Positions 9,219 through 16,270 of a stretch of DNA of 64,000 nucleotides are shown here, one piece after another (the stretch's first letter is position 1; every line of letters begins with the position of its first letter). Below the pieces are notes generated by a model. It was not told the DNA's origin and made no database searches. It saw only the letters and a list, made by a program, of their open reading frames with translations. A program made the position numbers and the translations under genes. Source of the stretch: UBA2040 sp963977135 (GTDB taxonomy: Bacteria; Bacteroidota; Bacteroidia; Flavobacteriales_D; Crocinitomicaceae); contig CAXBNN010000002.1 of assembly GCA_963977135.1 (NCBI GenBank), forward strand, positions 62,001 through 126,000. Reading direction: 5' to 3'.

Positions 9219-9605
9219 ATGAACACAGCAATTTCAGAAGGAGTTCAAGTTACTGTTTACGCGCAGTATCGACCTGATTTGACTAACGTCGAAGAGGGAA
9301 GATTCTTCTTTAATTACCGTGTAGAAATAATTAATAACAACAATTTTAAAATTCAACTTTTGCACCGCGATTGGTATATTTTTGACTCATTAAAGGAGTC
9401 AAATTTTGTTAGTGGAGCTGGTGTTGTTGGTGAACAGCCATTTTTATTGCCGAACGAGCATTTTGTATACACATCAGGTGCTGAATTGGCTTCGGACATC
9501 GGTTATATGAAAGGTTTTTATACGTTCAAAAACATCGCGAATGACGTATTCTTTCAGGTTCACGTTCCAATATTTCAAATGATAGCTCCCATCCGATTGA
9601 ATTAA
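9219..9605 (+). CDS. apaG: ApaG family protein
   Basis: A 128-residue single-domain protein of the ApaG family, an immunoglobulin/fibronectin-type beta sandwich also found in F-box proteins. Family landmarks are the N-terminal SEGVQVTVYAQYRPD, FNYRVEI, QLLHRDWYI, GVVGEQPFLLPNE, YTSGAELA and MKGFYTF. ApaG has been linked to Co2+/Mg2+ tolerance, but its biochemical role is unclear. The upstream in-frame TTG at 9162 would add 19 unrelated residues, so I chose the ATG at 9219, which gives the normal family length. Its stop codon overlaps that of the convergent TPR gene. Confidence 0.92.
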   Translation: MNTAISEGVQVTVYAQYRPDLTNVEEGRFFFNYRVEIINNNNFKIQLLHRDWYIFDSLKESNFVSGAGVVGEQPFLLPNEHFVYTSGAELASDIGYMKGFYTFKNIANDVFFQVHVPIFQMIAPIRLN

Positions 9606-10894
9606 TTTGCCTTTGTTTTTCTCAGGAAAAGAATACTCCCTCCTAAAAGAAGAATACTTCCAAAAAGAATATATTTTACTTTGCTTTTTTCATTCTTCAG
9701 TTTATTAATTAAAATAGTTTCTCTAGAATAATTATCCTGCATAGCGCTAGACCGATTTAATAATTCAACTAATTCCGCGTCATTCTCATTTTCAGTTTGG
9801 AGTTGATTCAACATTTTTTCTTTGATAACCGTATAATTTGTCAGATGGATTAATGCTTGATCAAATTGCTTCTTATTTTTGTAAATATTGGAGATTTCCA
9901 AAAGAGCGTCTGCCTGGTCTTGATATAAATCATGTTTCTTTGCTTCTTCGATTGAAAGCTGGAAATATTCTTCCGCCAAATCGTATTTCTCAGTTTCTAA
10001 GTAAAGGGAGCCAATATTATAATAACTCTCACAAACCAATTTTACATCGCCACTTTGAATTCTATATTGAAGTGAAGATTTAAACGCTTGCAAAGCGTCA
10101 TCAACTTCTCCCTTAAAATATTTTGAAATGGCTAAATAGTTCTGTGCTCTTGCAATTGTTGCAGGATCTCCACTTTTAAATGCATATTCTGCTCCTTTTT
10201 CAAAATAATAACTCGCTTCATTTCTCTTTTCTTGTGTACTATAAATTTCACCCAACTGACCATAATATCCCGATAGTGCTCTGTTTTTCTTTAAAGGCAA
10301 TAAGTGCTTAATACACTCTTTAAAAATCTGCTTGGCCTTTTCTAAGTGCCCCATTGGAATAAGAGCAGTAGCGATAAAAGAATTAGAATGATTTGCTTCA
10401 CTGGCATTGTCTAAGCTTTTCCAGAGGTATTTTGCTTTTTTATAGGACTCAATGGCATCTTTATATCTTCCTCCTTTGTAATCACAGTGTCCAATATAAT
10501 TGTTGATTATTGCCAAAACATTTACATTCTCGCCATTAGAAAAATAACGTTTGCTCACAAAGAGGTACTCTTTCGCCTTATCAAATTTTCCATTGTTCAA
10601 TAAACAAATGGCTAAAACAAATTTCCCCGTATTGAGACTTTGCTTATTGTTCATTTTGACGCCACTTTCAAGAAGTTCTTTTGCGACTTTTTCAATTTGA
10701 TTAAAATGAATATTTTCTGATTCAGTGGCTAAATCTATAAGTAATTGAGATTTTTTTAATTCGTTCTTCTCAGCCTTATATTTTTTTAACCGAAGATCAA
10801 ATTCATCTTTACCAAAAGCAGAATTTCCAACAAATATGTTGAACAAAAAAAAGAGGGTAATCGCTCTATGCTTGATTGTGAACGGATAATTCAT
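9602..10894 (-). CDS. TPR-repeat protein with C-terminal membrane anchor
   Basis: A 430-residue protein with an N-terminal signal sequence (hydrophobic AITLFFLFNIFVGNSAFG), a body of tetratricopeptide repeats (for example YNIGSLYLETEKYDLAEEYF and DQADALLEISNIYKNKKQFD) and one membrane helix near the C-terminus (YILFGSILLLGGSILFL) with a short basic tail. The architecture resembles the periplasmic sensor halves of Bacteroidota TPR regulators, but no LuxR or kinase domain follows, so a protein-interaction role is all that can be said. The ATG at 10894 is chosen over the longer frame, whose first 38 residues are not protein-like. It is divergent from pruA. Confidence 0.8.
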   Translation of the reverse strand: MNYPFTIKHRAITLFFLFNIFVGNSAFGKDEFDLRLKKYKAEKNELKKSQLLIDLATESENIHFNQIEKVAKELLESGVKMNNKQSLNTGKFVLAICLLNNGKFDKAKEYLFVSKRYFSNGENVNVLAIINNYIGHCDYKGGRYKDAIESYKKAKYLWKSLDNASEANHSNSFIATALIPMGHLEKAKQIFKECIKHLLPLKKNRALSGYYGQLGEIYSTQEKRNEASYYFEKGAEYAFKSGDPATIARAQNYLAISKYFKGEVDDALQAFKSSLQYRIQSGDVKLVCESYYNIGSLYLETEKYDLAEEYFQLSIEEAKKHDLYQDQADALLEISNIYKNKKQFDQALIHLTNYTVIKEKMLNQLQTENENDAELVELLNRSSAMQDNYSRETILINKLKNEKSKVKYILFGSILLLGGSILFLRKTKAN

Positions 10895-10913
10895 AGATGT
10901 GTAACAATAGTCA

Positions 10914-10944
10914 TTGCAAGGATAAGCAACAATGTGTACTTTTG
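10914..10944 (+). promoter_or_regulatory. pruA: Promoter of pruA
   Basis: TTG at 10914-10916 and TACTTTTG at 10937-10944 are separated by 20 bases. This matches the Bacteroidota -33/-7 consensus TTG-N17-23-TAnnTTTG exactly. The pruA ATG at 10964 lies 19 bases beyond the -7 element, giving a short leader. Confidence 0.75.
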
Positions 10945-10963
10945 CAACAAAACAAATTACATT

Positions 10964-12592
10964 ATGTCGAATGCAATATTTAAAGTTCCAGCAGCAATTA
11001 ATGAACACATTAATAGTTATGCTCCAGGGACTTCTGAAAGAGAAGGTTTATTAAAACAATATAAAAAAATGTACAATCAGGAGCCGATTGATGTTCCGAT
11101 GTACATTGGTAATAAAAAGGTGACAACGGGTAATAAAAAGCCGATGTCGCCGCCACACGATCATAAAAAAGTACTGGGTCATTATAATTTCGGTGATGCT
11201 TCGCACGTAAATATGGCTATTGATGCTGCTTTGGCTGCGAAAGACCAATGGTCTAATTTACCATGGCAAGATAGAGCTGCAATCTTTTTAAGAGCCGCAG
11301 ATCTTTTAGCAGGACCATATAGATACAAGATGAACGCTGCAACTATGCTAGCGCAATCAAAAAATGTATTTCAATCGGAAATAGATTCTATTTGTGAATT
11401 GATAGATTTCTTGCGTTTCAATGTTCAATACATGACTGAGATTTATGCGCAACAGCCTAGTTCAAGCACAGGTGTTTGGAATAGATTGGAATATAGACCT
11501 CTTGAAGGTTTTGTTTTCGCAGTAACACCTTTCAATTTTACTGCCATTGCAGCTAATTTATGTGCTGCGCCAGCAATGATGGGTAATGTTGTTGTTTGGA
11601 AACCAGCTGAATCTCAAATTTATTCAGCTCAAGTAATTATGGAAGTTTTCCAAGAGGCTGGATTACCTGACGGTGTTGTAAATATGATTACTGTCGATGG
11701 TCCAACCGCTGGTGATATCATTTTTAAACACAAAGATTTAGCAGGATTGCATTTCACAGGTTCAACTGGTGTTTTCCGTCACATGTGGAAAGAAATTGGA
11801 ATGAACATTGAAAAATACAGAAGTTACCCAAGAGTAGTTGGAGAAACTGGAGGAAAAGATTTCATCGTTGCGCACAGTTCGGCTGATGCACAAGAAGTAG
11901 CAACGGCTATCGCGAGAGGTGCTTTCGAATTCCAAGGTCAGAAATGTTCAGCTGCATCTAGAGGATATGTTCCACAATCAATTTGGGCGGATGTTAAATC
12001 AACTCTTGTTGAACAAGTGAAATCCTTCAAAATGGGAACGACTGAAGATCCTTCTAATTTCATTAACGCTGTTATCGACGAAAGAGCATTTGACAAAATT
12101 GCTGCTTACATAGATGATATCAAAGCACAACCAGACGCAGAAATTATCGTTGGAGGAAATTACGACAAATCTGTAGGTTACTTCATTGAACCAACTGTTG
12201 TTGTTACAACCAATCCAAAATTCAGAACCATGTGTGAAGAAATTTTTGGACCTGTTATGACAATCTACGTTTACGAAGACAAAGACTTCGACGCTGTTTT
12301 AGACATGGTTGATCAGACATCTGATTACGCCTTGACTGGTTCTATTATTTCTAAAGATCGTTACGTGATCAATCACGCAATGAAGAAATTGGAAAATGCG
12401 GCAGGAAACTTCTACATCAACGACAAACCAACTGGTGCCGTTGTAGGCCAACAACCATTTGGTGGTGCAAGAGGTTCAGGTACCAACGACAAAGCCGGTG
12501 CTGCGATGAACTTGTTGCGTTGGGTTTCAGCTCGTACAATCAAAGAAACATTCGTTACACCTAAGGATTACAAATATCCGTTCTTGGGTTAA
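10964..12592 (+). CDS. pruA: L-glutamate gamma-semialdehyde (1-pyrroline-5-carboxylate) dehydrogenase
   Basis: NAD-dependent oxidation of glutamate semialdehyde to glutamate, the second step of proline catabolism. At 542 residues it has the stand-alone, eukaryote-like length. Aldehyde dehydrogenase landmarks are AVTPFNFTAIAANL, WKPAESQIYSAQV, FTGSTGVF, the general-base glutamate in VVGETGGKDF, the catalytic cysteine in GQKCSAASR and EIFGPVMTIYVY. The ATG at 10964 lies 19 bases after a consensus promoter, and earlier in-frame starts fall upstream of that promoter. No proline dehydrogenase gene is nearby. Confidence 0.95.
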   Translation: MSNAIFKVPAAINEHINSYAPGTSEREGLLKQYKKMYNQEPIDVPMYIGNKKVTTGNKKPMSPPHDHKKVLGHYNFGDASHVNMAIDAALAAKDQWSNLPWQDRAAIFLRAADLLAGPYRYKMNAATMLAQSKNVFQSEIDSICELIDFLRFNVQYMTEIYAQQPSSSTGVWNRLEYRPLEGFVFAVTPFNFTAIAANLCAAPAMMGNVVVWKPAESQIYSAQVIMEVFQEAGLPDGVVNMITVDGPTAGDIIFKHKDLAGLHFTGSTGVFRHMWKEIGMNIEKYRSYPRVVGETGGKDFIVAHSSADAQEVATAIARGAFEFQGQKCSAASRGYVPQSIWADVKSTLVEQVKSFKMGTTEDPSNFINAVIDERAFDKIAAYIDDIKAQPDAEIIVGGNYDKSVGYFIEPTVVVTTNPKFRTMCEEIFGPVMTIYVYEDKDFDAVLDMVDQTSDYALTGSIISKDRYVINHAMKKLENAAGNFYINDKPTGAVVGQQPFGGARGSGTNDKAGAAMNLLRWVSARTIKETFVTPKDYKYPFLG

Positions 12593-12615
12593 GAAGATAG
12601 AAAATTTAAGTTTTG

Positions 12616-12652
12616 AAAAACGAAATCTCAGCAATGGGGTTTCGTTTTTTTT
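12616..12652 (+). terminator. Terminator of pruA
   Basis: AAAAACGAAA pairs with TTTCGTTTTT across a loop of about 14 bases and runs into a T-tract, 24 bases after the pruA stop. Confidence 0.8.
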
Positions 12653-12743
12653 GTAGTAGAATTAAAGAGATTTGTATATTTATAAATCATTATTTCGTTG
12701 AATGCTGAAAAAGACAAGCAAACGGTTATTATCGGATAAAAAG

Positions 12744-12798
12744 AGTAAATACTATAAAGGCAGTATGCGCTATTGCGCATAGCGAATTGTTATATACT
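12744..12798 (+). repeat. attC-like imperfect hairpin, upstream boundary of candidate cassette
   Basis: The core TATGCGC-TATT-GCGCATA (12764-12781) is a perfect 7-bp stem with a 4-base loop. Flanking bases continue as an imperfect stem (AGTAAATACTATAAAGGCAG against AGCGAATTGTTATATACT). The right arm ends in GTTATATAC (12789-12797), whose exact reverse complement recurs at 13624-13632. The size and mismatched arms are like those of an integron attC site. The R-box consensus is degenerate, so this is inference. Confidence 0.45.
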
Positions 12799-13811
12799 AT
12801 TATGAAAAGAAGAAAAAGTGGAAAATTTTAGAATAGATGAAAACCAAGAACTAAAGCTAATTGATGGCAGATGGATATTGTATGTGAATGGTTCAAACCA
12901 AAAACAGGTGCCAAGTAGCTTATTTAAATATTACCCTCTCAACCAATGGAGTTTAGATGCACTAGAAAAAGGATACTTCTACCTAAATAACCCAAAAGAT
13001 TTCAATGACCCATTCGACTGTAATTTTAATTTGATAACCGAGAATCAAAAAGATCTCAAAGATTAGGATTACGTTGAATTATTAAACGATGTTGAAAACA
13101 AAGGAATTACCTGTTTTTCAGAAGATGGTGTTCAGCCGTTAATGTGGAGTCATTACACTAATTCGTATAATGGGTTTGTTATTAAAATAAAACCTGATTT
13201 TGGATATTTAAAAGACCTTGGGTTTCATGATTTAAAATTACTACATGTGATATATTCGGAAAAACCCAATAGTGTCAGCGAAAATGCACCATTCGCAAAT
13301 CAATATCAACTAGTTATTAAATTAGAAGATTGGAGCTATGAAAATGAATGGAGATTAATTGTTGACAAGACCAATCCTGATTTTAATCAAATTTTTTATG
13401 AGCCAGATACAATTCAAGAAATTTCATTTGGATATAAAATGCATCACAACAAAAATGAAGAACATGTCAAACTAATGCATCGTTTAGATGATCTAATTCA
13501 TTCGAAATTTAAAGAAATTCCGCTTTTTGTAGTTGGACCTGATCAGAAAGAATTTAAACTTTCTAAAATCCCATTTAAATATGGCACTGTAGATGACTTT
13601 TTTAGCAAATAATTAATGTAAAAGTATATAACATTTTGTATGTTTCGTAGGCGGAGTTGCTGAGAATTAGAAAAGTTGAACTGTATTTGCCAGAGCGCCA
13701 AATCACCGATTTGGCTTTCGATAAAATAAAAACAAAATGCGGTGAGTTGGCTTGTGGGAAATTGGAAAATCCGTAACTTTCTAATTCGCCTATGAAAACA
13801 TACATTTACCG
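12790..13811 (+). mobile_element. Candidate integron-like gene cassette
   Basis: This 1022-base unit starts at the TT of GTTATATAC (12789-12797), holds one broken gene and ends with a long imperfect inverted repeat. The left foot of that repeat is GTATATAAC (13624-13632) and the right foot is GTTAACAACC (13811-13820). In integron cassettes the inverse core of the 3' attC is complementary to the first bases of the same cassette, and that relation holds here over nine bases. Conserved AAC and GTT triplets are present. No integrase or further array is visible, so this may be a lone, captured cassette. Confidence 0.45.
12818..13612 (+). pseudogene. DUF2971 family protein, interrupted by an in-frame stop
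   Basis: One reading frame from GTG (12818) to TAA (13612) encodes a DUF2971-type protein, but TAG at 13064-13066 splits it. The first 82 residues hold the family N-terminus (LFKYYPLNQWSLDALEKG, NNPKDFNDPFDC). After the stop the same frame continues with CFSEDGVQPLMWSHY, NGFVIKIKPDFGYL and WSYENEWRLI, also family-specific. There is no frameshift, so a single nonsense change or a recoded stop separates the halves. The family has no established function and often occurs in accessory DNA. No ATG fits the frame, so the start is uncertain. Confidence 0.75.
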
Positions 13812-13820
13812 TTAACAACC
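13624..13820 (+). repeat. Long imperfect inverted repeat (attC-like)
   Basis: Arms of about 50 bases pair imperfectly. TGTATG (13637-13642) pairs with CATACA, TAGGCG with CGCCTA, and AATTAGAAA with TTTCTAATT. An 11-base bulge lies on one side, and outer AAC (13630-13632) and GTT (13811-13813) triplets close it. The terminal loop contains a second perfect hairpin, GCCAAATC-ACC-GATTTGGC. This asymmetric, bulged architecture is what folded attC sites look like, although about 190 bases is longer than most. Confidence 0.5.
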
Positions 13821-13849
13821 AATTTCAACAAAGACAAAAAATATAATAA

Positions 13850-14569
13850 ATGAAAGATTTGAAAAATAAAAAAGCAATAATTACTGGAGGTGGAAGAGGT
13901 TTAGGAAAAGCTACTGCCATTGCCTTTGCGAAAGAAGGAATTGACGTAGCGATAACAGGTAGAAATGAAAAAAACTTAAAAGAAACAGTTGCTGAATTAG
14001 AGGCTTTTGGAATTAAAGCAATTTACTCAGTATTTGATATCGGCAATTATGAAAGCGTTAAAAACAGCATTAAAAATATTGTAGATAGTTTAGGGTCTGT
14101 AGATATTTTGGTAAACAATGCAGGAATTGCTGCATTTGGTTCTTTAGAAGAAATGGAGGTAATTACATGGAGTGAAATTATTCAAACCAACCTTATGGGA
14201 ATGTATTACGTAACGAAAGAAATTTTACCCTACTTAATAGCCCAAAATGAAGGTGATATTATTAATGTTTCTTCTACCGCAGGATTGAATGGAAACGCAA
14301 ATACATCTGCCTACTCAGCATCAAAATTCGCTGTTATTGGAATGTCAGAATCCCTAATGAAAGAGGTTCGGAAGAACAATATTCGAGTTTGTACATTAAC
14401 ACCAAGTACCATAGCTTCCGATATGTCAATTGAATTGGGTATTGCAAATAAAGATTCTCAAGATAGTGTGTTACAACCAGAAGATTTTGCGGAATTGATA
14501 GTTGCAAGTTTAAAACTCCCGAGAAGAGCCATGCTAAAAAGTGCATCTTTATGGTCTACAAATCCTTAA
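13850..14569 (+). CDS. SDR family oxidoreductase (3-ketoacyl-ACP reductase-like)
   Basis: A 239-residue classical short-chain dehydrogenase/reductase. It has the nucleotide motif TGGGRGLG (12-19), NNAG (89-92), N114, catalytic serine in VSSTAG (141-142), Y155 and K159 (YSASK). TGRNEK after the second beta strand suggests NADP(H). FabG-like reduction of a 3-oxo substrate is the default annotation, but the substrate is unknown. The gene begins just after the attC-like repeat, with no recognisable promoter of its own, and may have arrived with the cassette region. No matching inverse core is found downstream, so it is not a complete cassette. Confidence 0.88.
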   Translation: MKDLKNKKAIITGGGRGLGKATAIAFAKEGIDVAITGRNEKNLKETVAELEAFGIKAIYSVFDIGNYESVKNSIKNIVDSLGSVDILVNNAGIAAFGSLEEMEVITWSEIIQTNLMGMYYVTKEILPYLIAQNEGDIINVSSTAGLNGNANTSAYSASKFAVIGMSESLMKEVRKNNIRVCTLTPSTIASDMSIELGIANKDSQDSVLQPEDFAELIVASLKLPRRAMLKSASLWSTNP

Positions 14570-14623
14570 TTAGAATTAAAAGAAATAGCTGAAGTATAAA
14601 AGCGAATTCCGATGGCATCCATA

Positions 14624-16180
14624 TTATTTCGATGGGATTTTACTCATTGCCCTTTCGGCTATTGCGGTTATTGTCAAGGACGGGTTCACACCAGGATTTG
14701 CAGAAATCATTGAACCGTCAATGACATATAGGTTTTCGTAGCCAAAAACTTTATTGTCTTTATCAATTACACCAATAGAATTATCTTTTCCCATTACTGC
14801 GCCACCAAGAATGTGTGCCGTTGAGGGAATTCCTGCCAATGTTTCTAATGCAAAAGAGGTACTCACTCCATTTACAGCTTTTGCGTATTCTTTCACTAAT
14901 TTGATGGATTCTGGAATAAATGGAGTTGGTTTCTTTCCTGAACTCATCGAAGAACGCATGGAACCGAACATATTTCTTTTAAACTTCAATTTACTATCCA
15001 AAGTTTGCATAAACAACAAGACTACAGTCTTTTTTGCCCAGCTATTTTTAAAATACACTCGGAAATATTTTACTGGAGATTTAACAAGAGCCAAAAATAC
15101 TTTTCCTAACCTTAAAAAAACATTGTTACCAGTGACATAAGGAAAGTGAACCAACTTCCATGCGTTCGAGCCTTCACCATATCGACATATTTCCAAATGG
15201 CTATTTTCATCCGTATCCAGAATACTGCCAATTGCAACGCCTTTTGAAAAATTCTTATCTGAATCTAGACTTGATACACTTACCAAAGTCTCATTGTTAC
15301 TTCGTATGTCCTCACCTAATTTCTCGGACAAGTTAGGCAATGATTTTTCCTTTAGTTTCAAAAGCAATTTCACAGTTCCTAAAACACCACCAGAAAATAT
15401 AACCGCCTTTGCTTCAACTTTCCTTTTCTTAGCAAACAACTTTGTACTTGATTTGAAAGAAACTTCATACCCATCTTTACCATCTCGACTATTAATAGGC
15501 TTAACGTCATACACCTCCTTTTCAGCAATTATCTTTGCTCCGAGTTTTTGAGCTAAGTACAAGTAATTTTTATCCAATGTGTTTTTGGAATTATTTCGGC
15601 AACCTGTCATGCACGCTCCACAATAATTACAACCTGTTCTATCTGGCCCTTCACCTTCAAAAAACGGATCTTTTTCAGTTACGTTTTCTTCACCAAAATA
15701 AACAGCGACATTGGTAGGATTAAATTTTTCCTCAATATTTAGTTTTTGAGCGACAGTCTTCAACCCAATATCTCCATCAAATAATTTAGGATTCTGTGTT
15801 GCACCAAGCATTCTTAAAGCTTCACTATAATGTGGTTTTAATTCGCTTTCCCAATCATTAAGTTCTGCCCAGCTGCCTGTGGTGAAAAACTTTGTTTTTG
15901 GTATTGGCAAAGTGTTCGCATAAACCAATGATCCTCCGCCGACACCTGTTCCTGATAAAACGGCGATGTGTTTGAAAATGGACAATTTCATAATCCCAAA
16001 GAATCGCAACTTTGGAATCCATAGCCATTTACGGAAATTCCAGTTAGATTTTGGAAAGTCTTCCGCCTTATACCATTTTCCTTTTTCTATGACTAAAACC
16101 TTATAGCCTTTCTCAGAAAGTCTTAGCGCACTTACCGAACCCCCGAATCCACTTCCAATTATGACATAGTCATATTCCAT
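14624..16180 (-). CDS. GMC family oxidoreductase with ferredoxin-like cysteine motif
   Basis: A 518-residue FAD-dependent oxidoreductase of the glucose-methanol-choline family, cholesterol-oxidase-like branch. The dinucleotide motif IIGSGFGGSVSALRLSE is N-terminal, followed by GTGVGGGSLVYANT. The C-terminal GMC region reads AHILGGAVMG and VIDGSMISANPGVNPSLTITA. Cysteines C184, C187, C190 and C194 in GCNYCGACMTGC form a CX2CX2CX3C motif, typical of [4Fe-4S] ferredoxins. The substrate is unknown, and a sterol or long-chain alcohol is only a family-based guess. It is a single gene with its own promoter-like motif. Confidence 0.88.
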   Translation of the reverse strand: MEYDYVIIGSGFGGSVSALRLSEKGYKVLVIEKGKWYKAEDFPKSNWNFRKWLWIPKLRFFGIMKLSIFKHIAVLSGTGVGGGSLVYANTLPIPKTKFFTTGSWAELNDWESELKPHYSEALRMLGATQNPKLFDGDIGLKTVAQKLNIEEKFNPTNVAVYFGEENVTEKDPFFEGEGPDRTGCNYCGACMTGCRNNSKNTLDKNYLYLAQKLGAKIIAEKEVYDVKPINSRDGKDGYEVSFKSSTKLFAKKRKVEAKAVIFSGGVLGTVKLLLKLKEKSLPNLSEKLGEDIRSNNETLVSVSSLDSDKNFSKGVAIGSILDTDENSHLEICRYGEGSNAWKLVHFPYVTGNNVFLRLGKVFLALVKSPVKYFRVYFKNSWAKKTVVLLFMQTLDSKLKFKRNMFGSMRSSMSSGKKPTPFIPESIKLVKEYAKAVNGVSTSFALETLAGIPSTAHILGGAVMGKDNSIGVIDKDNKVFGYENLYVIDGSMISANPGVNPSLTITAIAERAMSKIPSK

Positions 16181-16185
16181 AGAAT

Positions 16186-16219
16186 CAAATATATCAATTT
16201 TTCACTCTAGAATAAACAA
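16186..16219 (-). promoter_or_regulatory. Possible promoter of the GMC oxidoreductase gene
   Basis: On the minus strand TTG (16219-16217) precedes TATATTTG (16193-16186) by 23 bases, the upper limit of the consensus spacing. The -7 element ends only 5 bases before the ATG, which would give an essentially leaderless mRNA. The -33 element overlaps the rpoC terminator. Confidence 0.4.
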
Positions 16220-16250
16220 AAAAATGGGAGCCGATTTCTCAACTCCCATT
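16216..16250 (-). terminator. Terminator of rpoC
   Basis: On the minus strand the stem AATGGGAG/CTCCCATT is followed by a T-rich tract (TTTTTGTTTATT). It lies 21 bases beyond the rpoC stop and closes the long translation/transcription operon. Confidence 0.85.
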
Positions 16251-16270
16251 CTCATTATTTGTTTTTATTA

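Noticed and set aside
13543..13818. Open frames of 91 and 67 residues antisense to the DUF2971 tail and inverted repeat
   Set aside because: They lie within the inverted repeat and antisense to the family-matching frame, have no recognisable domain and show biased composition.
13850..14569. SDR gene as a second complete integron cassette
   Set aside because: It follows a GTTAACAACC core, but no reverse complement (GGTTGTTAAC) or attC-like repeat occurs between 14570 and 14623.
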